Positions 1 through 8,647 are shown, counted from the first letter of the stretch. The stretch is DNA of 64,000 nucleotides from an uncultured Chloroflexota bacterium (GCA_902786265.1 CADACE010000014.1:32577-96576), one strand, 5' to 3'. A program made the numbers and translations. Notes: generated by a model from the sequence alone, not told the origin.

Positions 1-1
1 A

Positions 2-2266
2 ACGGCGTCTGCGGATGGGGAGACCCTGATTCCGTCCGCCGGAACATCCGCGGATGACACTACCGTGCATGTACCGGTACCCCTGCGGGCAGAAGAAAGC
101 CCGGAGGATGAATCATCTGCCGGAGGAGCTTCGGAAGAATCCGCGGATAAGGAAGAAACCAAAACCGATAAAAATCCGACTCCGCCGCCGCCAACTCCGC
201 CTGCGCCGACTCCGCCGCCGGCCACTCCGCCCGCGGGAAGCCCGACAGCGCCGGACGCGTCCGGGACATCTATGAAAGATGGTGCATCCACAACTGATCC
301 GGATGAAGTGACTGACTCCGAGATAACTCCACCTGTCACTCCTGCAGCAACTCCGCCCGCCACTCCTGCAGCAACTCCGGATGTAGTGCATGACCCAAGT
401 ACAACGACAACAACTACGACCACAACGACCCCGCATAAAGTGCCTGCCACTTCTGCAGCAACTCCGAATGTGGTGCCTGACCCAAGTACAACGACAACTA
501 CAACTACCACTACCACAACGACCCCGCATAAAGTGCCTGCCACTCATACAGCGGCTCTGCCCGGCACTCCTGCAGCGGCTCCGGGTGTAGAGCCTGGCAT
601 AAGTACAACGACAACTACAACTACCACAACGACCCCGCATAAAGTGCCTGCCACTTCTGCAGCAACTCCGCCCGCCACTCCTGCAGCAACTCCGGATGTG
701 GTGCCTGACCCAAGTACAACGACAACCACTACGACCACTGCTGCAACCACACCCACCGCTGCTTCACCCAAAGCCGCAGAAGATGCCGGGGAGGCTCAGA
801 GCGTTCGGGATGCCAGGTACAAGAGAGAAACGGCCGGCAATGCGGTGAAGTACCATCACCGCAACCGGCTTTTCAGCCGTAAAAGCCATCTTGACATCGC
901 GGGGATCGCGGCGGATTACCGAAGAAAATTTAATATCCCTCAAATTCCGCAGGACTCCGCTGATGATCAGCAGGCCGCGCGCGATATGGATGAACGCCTG
1001 GAAGAGGCCGCGGATATCATGAGACCCGCGATGGCAGCTGAAATCGCCAATGAAGGACGCGGGGAGGAGCTTCCGCCCGGAAGAACCGGTACGGATTACG
1101 CAAACGATACCGCACAGGTTTTTCAGCTGGTCAAAAACGCTGATTCAATTGTCAATGGATTCGTCCTCTCTGACAGGTCTGATCAGAGCGGTGCGTCATG
1201 GACAACAGATCCGAAGGAAATGACGGACGCGTTTAAGTCGTTTAAACAGACAGATTTTTCCGCGGCAGGGATCGCCGCGAATGCCGTCGGCTTGCCTGCC
1301 GATATCATAAAAACCATTACCTCGGGGCAGCAGGTCGGAAAAGACATCGCGAACATCAGGCACGGTGTCGGCGCGGCCGATATTCTCGAACACAGCATGG
1401 ATACAGCGGCGGGTGCCGGGGGATATATCAATGACGCGATAGGCATCGCCGACAAAGCCTCGACAATAGCAGACGGGGCGTCAGCTCTGGGAAGTGCAGC
1501 CCCCGCGGCCTCCCTGGCTCTCTCTTCTTTGAATTTGTACGGCGGTCTTTGGGAAGCAAACCGGGGCGTGAGTCATTGGGCGCAGCAGCATGTTAATCGC
1601 AGAGAACTTGAGAAAATGCGTGCCGCTCAGCAGGCTGCGGGCGGTGATGAGGATGGAGTGTCGCCGGCAATGGAAACAGGAGCTCTCGCCGCACTCTCAG
1701 ACCAGGATAAGATGGAAAGGGTTGCTGATGAAGCGAAGCACGCTGCCAAGCTCAAAACTACCCGCGGCGTGGGGAAATTTGTGGCAGGCGCGATCGGCGC
1801 CGGTTCCGCGGCCGCGGCACTGTCCGGTCCGCTGGCTCCCGGAGTTATCGCGATCCTTGCCGTGGCAACCGGAGCCGTCGCCATCGTGAAATTTGGGCTG
1901 GATCAGGCACTGAAAGATACATTCCACGAGGATATCATCACTGAGGAATGGGGGATCCGCTGGAATGAGGAAATGGACCGGGTCCGGAAAATGATCCACG
2001 ATGAGAATCCGAAGATGGACCTGATGGATCACGAAGTGCGGGAGATCATCCTGAAGGCGCACGGTTCGGGTGCAAAGACACGGACACAGGCTTTCAATGC
2101 CATCAACCAGAAACGCGCCGATTATCTGCTGCATAAGGCGCGGAACCCGGGTCCGTATCAGAAAATTGCGGAAGGGATCATCGAAGGGCTGGGCGTTCAC
2201 AAGAGAGGCGGCAGATTCTCTGACGGTACAGCCAAAATCCTCGCAAAGAAGCTGGGCACAGGATGA
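2..2266 (+). CDS. Large Pro/Thr-repeat protein with hydrophobic C-terminal region (5' end outside window)
   Basis: The frame is open back to the first base, so the GTG at 65 is probably internal and the gene starts upstream of the window. The visible N-terminal third is low complexity: Pro/Ala stretches, then imperfect tandem copies of a unit with a run of 8-12 threonines followed by PHKVPATSAATP. The remainder is a normal globular-looking sequence with Ala/Gly-rich hydrophobic segments, for example VGKFVAGAIGAGSAAAALSG and the following ILAVATGAVAIV stretch, which could form a membrane hairpin. I recognise no catalytic motif. The next gene encodes a small acidic protein of the YbjN/secretion-chaperone type, so an exported or injected effector with a Thr/Pro linker is conceivable, but this is inference. 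An ordinary surface protein is an alternative. Confidence 0.75.
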   Translation, partial: TASADGETLIPSAGTSADDTTVHVPVPLRAEESPEDESSAGGASEESADKEETKTDKNPTPPPPTPPAPTPPPATPPAGSPTAPDASGTSMKDGASTTDPDEVTDSEITPPVTPAATPPATPAATPDVVHDPSTTTTTTTTTTPHKVPATSAATPNVVPDPSTTTTTTTTTTTTPHKVPATHTAALPGTPAAAPGVEPGISTTTTTTTTTTPHKVPATSAATPPATPAATPDVVPDPSTTTTTTTTAATTPTAASPKAAEDAGEAQSVRDARYKRETAGNAVKYHHRNRLFSRKSHLDIAGIAADYRRKFNIPQIPQDSADDQQAARDMDERLEEAADIMRPAMAAEIANEGRGEELPPGRTGTDYANDTAQVFQLVKNADSIVNGFVLSDRSDQSGASWTTDPKEMTDAFKSFKQTDFSAAGIAANAVGLPADIIKTITSGQQVGKDIANIRHGVGAADILEHSMDTAAGAGGYINDAIGIADKASTIADGASALGSAAPAASLALSSLNLYGGLWEANRGVSHWAQQHVNRRELEKMRAAQQAAGGDEDGVSPAMETGALAALSDQDKMERVADEAKHAAKLKTTRGVGKFVAGAIGAGSAAAALSGPLAPGVIAILAVATGAVAIVKFGLDQALKDTFHEDIITEEWGIRWNEEMDRVRKMIHDENPKMDLMDHEVREIILKAHGSGAKTRTQAFNAINQKRADYLLHKARNPGPYQKIAEGIIEGLGVHKRGGRFSDGTAKILAKKLGTG
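330..760 (+). repeat. Tandem coding repeats (Thr-run / PHKVPAT units)
   Basis: Three to four imperfect direct repeats of roughly 100-130 bp. Each has an ACN-codon threonine run (ACAACGACAACTACAAC-like), then codons for PHKVPAT, then a CTGCAGCAACTCC-containing block. Copies differ in threonine-run length, which is typical of slippage and unequal recombination. They keep the reading frame of the surrounding gene. Confidence 0.8.
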
Positions 2267-2370
2267 TATTTTGAAAGATGAGGAACCGCCGGGGATTTTT
2301 TCGCCGTCATCGATTGGCGGCAGCGGGAGCTTCCCCCGGTAATTTCTCAGGAAACGGAAGGTACGGATCT

Positions 2371-2829
2371 ATGGATATGAATATATTTTTGACTGAATTG
2401 GAATCCTTACTGAATAAAATGGAGTATGAGACCGCGCGGATGAAGGTCGAAGATCCGCAGATCGGCGAAACACTGCGGGTCCTGTTCCCGGTGGATGAGG
2501 CGGGGAACAAGGTCCTGCTGGAAGTCATGACGAAGCAGTATAACGAGGACACCCTGCTGATCCAGATCTACACGACGATGATCGCGGAGATCGGCCCCGG
2601 TTATGAAGCGCTGAAGGAGATGCTGCTGGATTGGAACCTGACCTGTCCCCTCGGCGCGTTCGGGATCTATCGCCCGGCGAAGCAGTTTTATCACAAGTAT
2701 AACTATCTGATGCCCGTCGATGAAGATCAGAAGGAAATGGCGACGGAAATCTTCTATGTCATCCACCTGGTGATGGATGTGGTCGCCTCCGGATTCCCGG
2801 ATATTGTCAGGCTTTCCGGCAATTATTGA
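2371..2829 (+). CDS. YbjN / type III chaperone-fold-like protein
   Basis: A 152-residue acidic protein starting MDMNIFLTELESLL. I chose the ATG at 2371 because a GGAAACGGAAGG stretch precedes it; an in-frame ATG at 2278 would add a basic, low-complexity extension that does not look like protein. Length, alternating beta-strand-like blocks and the absence of membrane segments or a signal peptide recall YbjN-domain proteins, which share the fold of type III secretion chaperones. It lies 104 bp after the large repeat protein in the same direction, so it may bind that protein. Family assignment is by general resemblance only; no diagnostic motif is present. Confidence 0.55.
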   Translation: MDMNIFLTELESLLNKMEYETARMKVEDPQIGETLRVLFPVDEAGNKVLLEVMTKQYNEDTLLIQIYTTMIAEIGPGYEALKEMLLDWNLTCPLGAFGIYRPAKQFYHKYNYLMPVDEDQKEMATEIFYVIHLVMDVVASGFPDIVRLSGNY

Positions 2830-2849
2830 TCAGCCTTGAGGCGGGAAAA

Positions 2850-2923
2850 GCGGACAGCTGATCATCCGTGGTACGTCCCTGTCGGGGAATGGCGTGATCA
2901 GCTGGTCCGTACCTGCTGTCCGC
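2850..2923. repeat. Nested inverted repeat
   Basis: Outer arms GCGGACAG (2850-2857) and CTGTCCGC (2916-2923) enclose a second pair CTGATCA (2858-2864) and TGATCAG (2895-2901). It lies between the YbjN-like gene and the bactofilin-like gene. There is no T-run after it, so it may be an RNA structure or weak terminator. The rest of 2830-3079 shows nothing else recognisable. Confidence 0.45.
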
Positions 2924-3079
2924 GGAGTTTCGCCGGTATGTTTTCCGCGCAAGCGCGCCCGGCGGCGGGATATTTCGTATATTGATCAAAGATCGGGTCG
3001 GAAATTCCGGAAATTCTTCCACGTGATGTATGATCGCAGCAGGCATTACGTGCTTCAAAATACTTAGAGGTGAATGATC

Positions 3080-4210
3080 ATGATAAAAAGCAGAATGATG
3101 TGCCTGATACTTGCCCTGCTTGCCGTCCTGTGCGTGACCGGCGCGGTGTGGGCGGCGGATCAGGCCGGCAACGTCTTCGTCAGCGGAAATGATCCCGAAG
3201 AACTGACGGTGGAAAGGGATCTTTACTGGGCGGGCGGCACACGTACCTTTACAGGTTACAGCATCGGGAAAAGTCTGCTCGCTGCCGGGCGGGATATCAT
3301 GGTCAGTGATACGGAAATCGGCGGCAGCCTGCGGGCGGCAGGGTATAAAGCCAGGCTGGATGGCGTGGATGTGGCGGACAACATTACCGCCGCGGCTTAT
3401 GACCTCCGGCTGACCGATGTAACGGCGTCCGGGGTCTATCTCGCCGGGAACTCGGTGTATTTCAACGGGACCGCGGACTGTATGCGCATCTCCGCCGGGA
3501 ATGTATACCTCAAAGGCGATATCGCGGGCGACGTTTCTATTTCAGGCGGAAAAGTGCAGCTGGCCGAAAGTCTGCATGTGGGCGGCACACTGACGGTGCA
3601 TACCAAAGAGCAGGTGCTGATCCCTGTCAACGCGAAGATCGGGAATGTGGTTTACGACGAATCCAATCCGCCCATCCCGATCAAAGTCACGATCGGCGAA
3701 TATACCGCGGATATCCCCATGGCCCACCGGGTCAGAAGCTTAGCCCTCGGGATGCTTGGCGCGGTGCTGGTCGGAGCGCTGATCTGCCTGCTGCCGGGCG
3801 GCGGAGAGCTCCGCAAAACCGCTGCGGTGGTGCAGGAACCGCCGGGTATCCTGTGGGTTGCCGGGTTCGCCGGGCTGATCGCGGTTGTCCTGATCTTCTG
3901 GTGCTTGCTGAGAAGCAGGTTCGATTTGCCCGATGGGAATATGACGGAGCTGCTGATCCATATTGCCCTGTTTTTTTCCCCGGTCTTTGCCGGAGTCATG
4001 TTCGCCAATACGTGGCTGCCGCGGGTCACGCATAACCGGGTGCTGAATAATGAACTGGTCTGCTCCATCCTCGGCGCGGCGGTGTTCCGCCTCCTGCGGG
4101 CGATCCCCATCCTCGGCGCGATCCTGGTGGTCGTGACGATCATTTATACGCTCGGGTTTTTCCTCTGTGCCGCCGTCCTTCGGCTGAGTTCCGTGGTCAG
4201 CGGCTCGTGA
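3080..4210 (+). CDS. Secreted/membrane protein with bactofilin-like beta repeats and C-terminal membrane segments
   Basis: The start at the second ATG (3080) is preferred over the one at 3074, because AGAGG (3066-3070) sits 9 nt before 3080 but only 3 nt before 3074. An N-terminal signal peptide ends near VWAADQAG. Residues of about 30-190 form a run of short beta-strand repeats (GRDIMVSDTEIGGSLRAAG, VYLKGDIAGDVSISGGKV) typical of polymer-forming bactofilin-like domains. At least four hydrophobic helices follow (LALGMLGAVLVGALICLL; LWVAGFAGLIAVVLIFWCLL; LLIHIALFFSPVFAGVMF; ILVVVTIIYTLGFFLCAAVL). The layout predicts an extracytoplasmic beta-helix anchored by a membrane domain. A role in envelope organisation is inference. 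Confidence 0.7.
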   Translation: MIKSRMMCLILALLAVLCVTGAVWAADQAGNVFVSGNDPEELTVERDLYWAGGTRTFTGYSIGKSLLAAGRDIMVSDTEIGGSLRAAGYKARLDGVDVADNITAAAYDLRLTDVTASGVYLAGNSVYFNGTADCMRISAGNVYLKGDIAGDVSISGGKVQLAESLHVGGTLTVHTKEQVLIPVNAKIGNVVYDESNPPIPIKVTIGEYTADIPMAHRVRSLALGMLGAVLVGALICLLPGGGELRKTAAVVQEPPGILWVAGFAGLIAVVLIFWCLLRSRFDLPDGNMTELLIHIALFFSPVFAGVMFANTWLPRVTHNRVLNNELVCSILGAAVFRLLRAIPILGAILVVVTIIYTLGFFLCAAVLRLSSVVSGS

Positions 4211-4336
4211 TCCGTGTTTCCGGTTGCTGGCTGCTGGTTACCGGGCTCTGTTTCCTTGTGTTTAGGAATGCAGCGAAGTTGTTGCGTGTAGATATTGCGC
4301 GGCAGAAAAAATCTTTTATCCGGATGTTCTGAGCGG

Positions 4337-4561
4337 TTAACTTTTGGGATTGTTCTCTTCAACCTTCCTGTAAAAATCCAGAAAATAATCCGGACCTTCC
4401 ATCCAAAGATTGGATTCAAGGTTGTACAGGCAGTCGTAGGCTTTTGATTCCAGAAGCCGGTTTCTGGCTTCTTCTATAGAGATATGTTCTTCATTTGCCA
4501 AATCCTCAATCGCATCAGCAAGAATCATATCCGCACAGGTATACATGATATCAGATGACAT
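4337..4561 (-). CDS. Small acidic protein, third gene of the DUF3990 module
   Basis: A 74-residue protein beginning MSSDIMYTCADMILADAIEDLANEE. Its start lies inside the end of the DUF3990 gene (11 bp overlap), which indicates translational coupling. It is helical and acidic, and the segment YDCLYNLESNLWMEGPDYFLDFYRKV resembles small partner proteins found beside DUF3990 genes. I know of no demonstrated activity; an antitoxin or immunity role is suggested only by size, charge and position. Downstream, 4211-4336 contains no gene or clear terminator. Confidence 0.6.
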   Translation of the reverse strand: MSSDIMYTCADMILADAIEDLANEEHISIEEARNRLLESKAYDCLYNLESNLWMEGPDYFLDFYRKVEENNPKS

Positions 4562-5126
4562 ATTTTCTCGCCTCCTGAAACTCCAGCGTGCTGATTGCTT
4601 TTTCTGTCAGAAAGCAATATTGTTCGCTTAAATGCTCCGGTAATAATTGTTCTATAGCAATTATTACGGCTCGGTCAGAGCTGATTTCTCCGTATAAACC
4701 ATTAAGATAAGTCGTAATCACAGGATTTGTTGTATCGTTTGCAATTTTTCCGATTATTATTTCGGCTTCGAATATTGATCGATCGATATGCGGAATCAGG
4801 GCTTTCGCAAGACTTCTTCTTCGGTTTTGGGAGATAAACCATAACCATAATCGATCAGCCTTATCAAACTCATGAATCGATAATTCGAATTCGGGCTTAT
4901 GATAGCGGAATGAAGAAACAAATCCAAAGTTTTGCGAATCAGGGATGATTCCCTTTGCTTTTGCTTTGATCAATGAGGATTTTATGAAATTTCTGGCCTG
5001 TGTTGGGGCATGTGTCAAATAGAAACCTTTGCCAAAATCTTTCCCCCATACACATTGGTTTAGGTCTATCTGTTCGACGGCTGTATAACTTCCGTGAAAA
5101 AGGAGCATACCATCTTGCAGTTTCAT
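4551..5126 (-). CDS. DUF3990 protein (ADP-ribosyltransferase-like fold)
   Basis: 191 residues. The N-terminus carries the DUF3990 signature: FHGS at residues 10-13, DFGKGFYLT at 30-38 and a QARNF helix just after. These elements correspond to the NAD-binding His and the beta-strand pattern of ART-superfamily proteins. The rest is helical, with no membrane segment or signal. The gene overlaps the upstream DUF3791-like gene by 4 nt (ATGA) and the downstream small gene by 11 nt, so all three form one transcript. DUF3990 with DUF3791 neighbours is a recurring arrangement thought to be a toxin-antitoxin or conflict module. Toxicity and the modified target are not known from the sequence. Confidence 0.8.
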   Translation of the reverse strand: MKLQDGMLLFHGSYTAVEQIDLNQCVWGKDFGKGFYLTHAPTQARNFIKSSLIKAKAKGIIPDSQNFGFVSSFRYHKPEFELSIHEFDKADRLWLWFISQNRRRSLAKALIPHIDRSIFEAEIIIGKIANDTTNPVITTYLNGLYGEISSDRAVIIAIEQLLPEHLSEQYCFLTEKAISTLEFQEARKYVI

Positions 5127-5335
5127 AAAACAACGCCCCGGTTTTTGAGAATATTATCTATATCGTTAATGACATAATCGTCGCCATTCATATGTAAAAT
5201 ATCATAACAGCTTTCGATATATTGCCATATTTTGTGAGAGTTGAAAATATTATTTCCCATCTCCGCATTAACATTATTCCTGCGGCAGAATTCTCTGAAT
5301 ATTCTCGTTTCCATAAACAAAATTTCATTTATCAT
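5123..5335 (-). CDS. DUF3791-like small protein, first gene of the module
   Basis: A 70-residue protein, MINEILFMETRIFREF. The ATG at 5335 has AGGAAGG about 7 nt upstream; the ATG at 5356 would precede that site and is unlikely. The C-terminal part, CYDILHMNGDDYVINDIDNI, matches the usual DUF3791 pattern (Tyr-x-x-Leu-His followed by a Val-x-Asp-Ile stretch). It ends in an ATGA overlap with the DUF3990 gene. A probable antitoxin or partner of that protein, by context. Confidence 0.7.
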   Translation of the reverse strand: MINEILFMETRIFREFCRRNNVNAEMGNNIFNSHKIWQYIESCYDILHMNGDDYVINDIDNILKNRGVVL

Positions 5336-5374
5336 TTTTAACCTTCCTGTCCGCATAATATTTTATATAAATCA

Positions 5375-5403
5375 ATTATATCTTATCCTTGTCGGAAAGG
5401 ATA
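5375..5403 (-). promoter_or_regulatory. Promoter -10 and inverted-repeat operator of the DUF3990 module
   Basis: On the minus strand a perfect TATAAT (complement of 5375-5380) lies 40 bp before the first ATG of the module. Immediately upstream is an inverted repeat, TATCCTT (5384-5390) and AAGGATA (5397-5403), covering the expected -35 region. This placement fits an autoregulatory operator. No good -35 hexamer is visible. Confidence 0.5.
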
Positions 5404-5439
5404 CGGCTTTATTTCAGAGAATTTGATCATTTGGATTAT

Positions 5440-6036
5440 TCATGATTTGATCGTTTTTCTCAGGATCACATTCAGCCATTTTTCCGATTCCCTGCCGGGA
5501 CGGACGTCCGCGGAGATCCATTGGTCTTCGGGAGTGAGCTCCGGGAAGTGACGCAGAAAGGTTTGGAAGGTTTCTGCGGTGAAGTCGGTGAAGCGGCGGC
5601 CGTTCCGTTCCCCCTCGAAGGTTCCGTATTTGAACGAGGCGTAGATGATCCCGCCGGGTCTGAGCGCGGTGAGCATCCGGCGGAAGATATCCGGCAGTTC
5701 CGCGGACGGCACATGCAGGAGGGAGGCGCAGGCCCAGATGCCGTCGTATTCCGCCTGTGCGTCCAGCTCTTCGAACAGCATCTGCCGTACCGGGATGCCG
5801 GTATACGCCGAGGCCAGGGCGCAGAGCTCCGGCGACCCGTCAGCCGCCGTCACGCGGAATCCGCGGTCCAGGAAGGCCTTCGTGTCCCGTCCCGATCCGC
5901 AGCCGAGATCCAGGATCGCCGCCCCCGGGGACAGCCTGCCGAGGAATCGCTCCCGCGTGGCGGCAAAATCCACCGCCGCCGTCTCCGCGGCAAACCGTTC
6001 GGCATTTTCAGCGTAATACCGCAGTGTCGCATCCAT
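5440..6036 (-). CDS. Class I SAM-dependent methyltransferase
   Basis: 198 residues from the ATG at 6036, which follows GGGGGAGGGGTG; the longer reading from 6114 has a Gly-rich leader that looks non-coding. Motif I is AAILDLGCGSGRDTKAFLDRG, with the acidic end of strand 2 at VTAADGSPEL; the later motifs are YDGIWACASLLHVP and LRPGGIIYASFKYG. The size and the HVPS/FKYG signature match the small TehB/UbiE-type methyltransferases common as single genes. The substrate is unknown. It stands alone, facing away from 6171. Confidence 0.8.
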   Translation of the reverse strand: MDATLRYYAENAERFAAETAAVDFAATRERFLGRLSPGAAILDLGCGSGRDTKAFLDRGFRVTAADGSPELCALASAYTGIPVRQMLFEELDAQAEYDGIWACASLLHVPSAELPDIFRRMLTALRPGGIIYASFKYGTFEGERNGRRFTDFTAETFQTFLRHFPELTPEDQWISADVRPGRESEKWLNVILRKTIKS

Positions 6037-6170
6037 GATCACCCCTCCCCCGTAATTATACCCGCATCCCCCGATTCCCGGAAAATGTCGTTCCCCGGAC
6101 GACCACGGGTTCATCGTTCTGTCTATAATTTTATTTGTCAGTAAGTGATTTAGATTTGGAGGAACAGCAT

Positions 6171-6581
6171 ATGGAATTATTTTGTGAATTTGACAACAGA
6201 CAATTTGGCAGCTATGACGTCATCCTGCACGCGTCGGAGCCGGAGATGAAAGCGATCCTTGCTCATTTCGGAAAGCCAGACGCGGTGCCGGATATCCTCC
6301 CCGCGAGATGGTCCAAAACGCATGAGGATCTGTATCTCTTCTTTATTGATTCCAAAGCGCATGTGATCACCCCCGTCTGGTCATTTAATTATGCTTACGG
6401 CCATTTGTATTACGGTCCCGGACCCGTTGGGGAGATCCTGCCGGATTTTACACTGGACCTCGATGAATACACCTTCCGAATGTTCACAGCGGTGGATGAA
6501 CGGAAAATCAAAGAGGATAACCTCCCGCGGGATCGATGGCCGGATAAAACCCCCGTCGTCCGCGGCCACGAGCTTTTCTGA
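6171..6581 (+). CDS. Hypothetical protein (136 aa)
   Basis: Start ATG at 6171 with GGAGGA (6158-6163). The protein, MELFCEFDNRQFGSYDVILHA, is soluble and rich in aromatic residues and Pro. It has no motif I recognise, no signal and no membrane helix. It lies between a divergent methyltransferase and the MORN-repeat gene, with no operon link. Confidence 0.6.
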   Translation: MELFCEFDNRQFGSYDVILHASEPEMKAILAHFGKPDAVPDILPARWSKTHEDLYLFFIDSKAHVITPVWSFNYAYGHLYYGPGPVGEILPDFTLDLDEYTFRMFTAVDERKIKEDNLPRDRWPDKTPVVRGHELF

Positions 6582-6715
6582 AAAAGCAGTGCGGAAACCG
6601 CCTGATTTTCATCCCAAACATCTTACGGAAGCGCTGATTGCTTCGGCTCGTTCTCTATCAGACAGCTGATGTGCAGCGTTTTCCTTGTGAAACTGATGCT
6701 GAAAGGAGAAATATT

Positions 6716-7135
6716 ATGGGAAAAGAAGAATGGAAGCGCCTTTATGATGAAAATGGCGTTTTGATTTATGAAGGTTACACGTTTCACGACAAGCCGTGCG
6801 GGACCGGCACGGCCTATTATCCCAACGGAAGAATTTACCAGGAAGGGAAATTCGGCGTGAAAGGCTTTCTCAGCGGCAAAGAGTACTATCCCAACGGTAC
6901 GCTGCGGTTCGAAGGAGAGTATGCGGTTTGCCGCGGGTATGGTCCCAACTATCCCCGGAGGGGGTTCTTTCAAACCCGGGACGGATCTTACAAATACCAG
7001 GGCGAATTTTCGATCCGCTTCGGAGGTGTGGGATTCCCGACGGTGGTGCATCCCAAACAATTCGGCCAGATCACTCAGAAGGTGAATATCCCCGTTCTGA
7101 TGTGGTCGGACGAGAAGGATCTGAAATCTTCGTAA
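6716..7135 (+). CDS. MORN-repeat (YwqK antitoxin-like) protein
   Basis: 139 residues from the ATG at 6716, preceded by AAAGGAG. The sequence contains successive MORN-type strands: GVLIYEGYTF, GTGTAYYPNGRIYQEGKF, GKEYYPNGTLRFEGEY and SYKYQGEFSIRFGG. Such three- to four-repeat proteins are often annotated as YwqK family antitoxins. In-frame ATGs further upstream lack a ribosome binding site. No toxin gene is adjacent, so that role is not supported here. It could also be a protein-binding scaffold. Confidence 0.7.
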   Translation: MGKEEWKRLYDENGVLIYEGYTFHDKPCGTGTAYYPNGRIYQEGKFGVKGFLSGKEYYPNGTLRFEGEYAVCRGYGPNYPRRGFFQTRDGSYKYQGEFSIRFGGVGFPTVVHPKQFGQITQKVNIPVLMWSDEKDLKSS

Positions 7136-7272
7136 AGCATCAGCCTGCCGCAATAAATTTTTCCCAAAACAGCATTTTCCGGCGGCCGGAGATGAAATAA
7201 TATATCCGGATATCCGTCCCGGCGGCTTTTTACAGGGTAAAATAGTATATTAGTGGAATAAGGAGCTGCTTT

Positions 7273-8436
7273 ATGGGAAAATATCAATGGATCCGGGATG
7301 TTTTTACAGCGCAGGAATTTGACGCGCCGTTTATTCTTGAGTCGGACAGCGCATATTTGCCGACGCTCAAGGAAAAAATGAAGCTTATCAATCTTTCGCT
7401 GAGTAAAAACAACGCGCCCGCTCCGGTTTGTGCAGAAATAAAGGATATTACGGATGATTTGATCCGGGCGATGGATTATTATTACCGCGGTGATATCGGT
7501 AAGGCGCAGGATACGATTTACCGCATGGTCAAAAGAGCCGCAAAAATGCCGCTGGCCGTATCGCAAATTGAAAACTCCATATCCTTTATCGGACCCTGGC
7601 ACCGATTCGAAGATTATCGGAAAAAGGACAGCACTGCCAGGCTGTTCCATGCCAGACTGAGCCCGAAAGTCGTGAATTATACGCGTAATGACATGATGCA
7701 TATCCCTTTTGACAAGCGCGATCTGATTCAGCCGCAGCGTTTCAGCCTTTCCGGGCTTCCCTGTTATTATCTCGCTTCCACATCCTATTGCTGCTGGATC
7801 GAGATGGACCGGCCCAATGAATCCGAATTCAATGTTTCCGCCGTGAGGCCCAAGCGGCCTTTCAAAATATTCAATCTCGGTGTATCCGGGATGACAATGG
7901 AAGCAGCGGCAGAGATATTTGAAGAAGGACGCAGCTTTACGTATCACGGAGATCCGGATCAGACCATGCTTTCCCTCGCCTGTCTGCGCGTTCTGGCTCT
8001 TGCCACTTCTTTCCGCGTGAAAAGATATACGCCTTATGTTTCTTTCAAATCGGAGTGTATTCTTTCCCAGCTCATTATGCTTGCCGTGAAACGGCTGAAT
8101 CTTGCAGGGATCGCTTATTTTTCCAAATGTCTGAATTCTGATTCGGATGCTTTTCCGATATGCGTGAACCTGGCGCTTTTTGCCCCATATGAAGGGGAGG
8201 GGAAGGAATCCTCGATTTGCAGCGACCTGGAGATTTCCGAGCCGGTCAATTATGCCGAATACAAACAAATGGGGATACCGGAGCGGGAAATGGAGCGGGA
8301 ACGACCCAATATCCCGGAAGTCTATCTGGCAAGCAAGAACGTCTTTTACCCGCGCACCTATTTTCATGCCCTGGATTATTACCTGCAGCAAAGTCTCGAC
8401 ATAGACGCCCCGCCGAAAAACGCCCGGCGCGGATAA
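7273..8436 (+). CDS. RES-domain protein (predicted NAD-degrading fold)
   Basis: 387 residues, start ATG 7273 behind AGGAG (7261-7265). From about residue 123 the RES pattern is present: LFHARLSP with Arg128, RFSLSGLPCYYLAST (156-170) with the conserved Gly and Tyr, and SYCCWIEM with Glu177. Downstream, ILSQLIMLAVKRLNLAGIAYFSK and CVNLALFAPY match the usual RES end, a Q-rich helix, GI-Y-S, then N-x-x-LF. RES toxins hydrolyse or phosphorolyse NAD+. The N-terminal 120 residues are an extra helical domain, as in the longer RES proteins not paired with a Xre-type antitoxin, and no such antitoxin gene is adjacent. A defence effector or a catabolic enzyme are both possible. Confidence 0.75.
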   Translation: MGKYQWIRDVFTAQEFDAPFILESDSAYLPTLKEKMKLINLSLSKNNAPAPVCAEIKDITDDLIRAMDYYYRGDIGKAQDTIYRMVKRAAKMPLAVSQIENSISFIGPWHRFEDYRKKDSTARLFHARLSPKVVNYTRNDMMHIPFDKRDLIQPQRFSLSGLPCYYLASTSYCCWIEMDRPNESEFNVSAVRPKRPFKIFNLGVSGMTMEAAAEIFEEGRSFTYHGDPDQTMLSLACLRVLALATSFRVKRYTPYVSFKSECILSQLIMLAVKRLNLAGIAYFSKCLNSDSDAFPICVNLALFAPYEGEGKESSICSDLEISEPVNYAEYKQMGIPEREMERERPNIPEVYLASKNVFYPRTYFHALDYYLQQSLDIDAPPKNARRG

Positions 8437-8460
8437 TATCAATAAGTCAAAGGAACCTGT

Positions 8461-8523
8461 GAGTCAAAGCGGCCTGTTTTCCCTGACTCAGAATTGAGTC
8501 AAGAGAACAGGCCGCTTTGACTC
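8461..8523. repeat. REP-like palindrome, copy 1
   Basis: A 63-bp two-level hairpin. A perfect 18-bp outer stem runs from GAGTCAAAGCGGCCTGTT to AACAGGCCGCTTTGACTC. Inside it is a 7-bp stem TGACTCA/TGAGTCA with a GAAT loop. It is the first of a family confined to 8.4-22.4 kb and lies between the RES gene and hsdM, where it may also act as a transcription barrier. Confidence 0.9.
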
Positions 8524-8647
8524 ATCATATAAGAGTGATATTTTGGACAGTATTAAAAATACCGGATCTTTTCCGGAAAAAGACAGCATGAGACGTGTAT
8601 AATTATATAAAATCGAATTTTTTCATGAATCATTAAGGAGCTAAAGC

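Noticed and set aside
7075..8442. A 455-aa minus-strand gene opposite the RES gene
   Set aside because: It is the shadow of the RES frame; the plus-strand product has clear RES motifs and a good ribosome binding site, while the minus-strand text has no motif.
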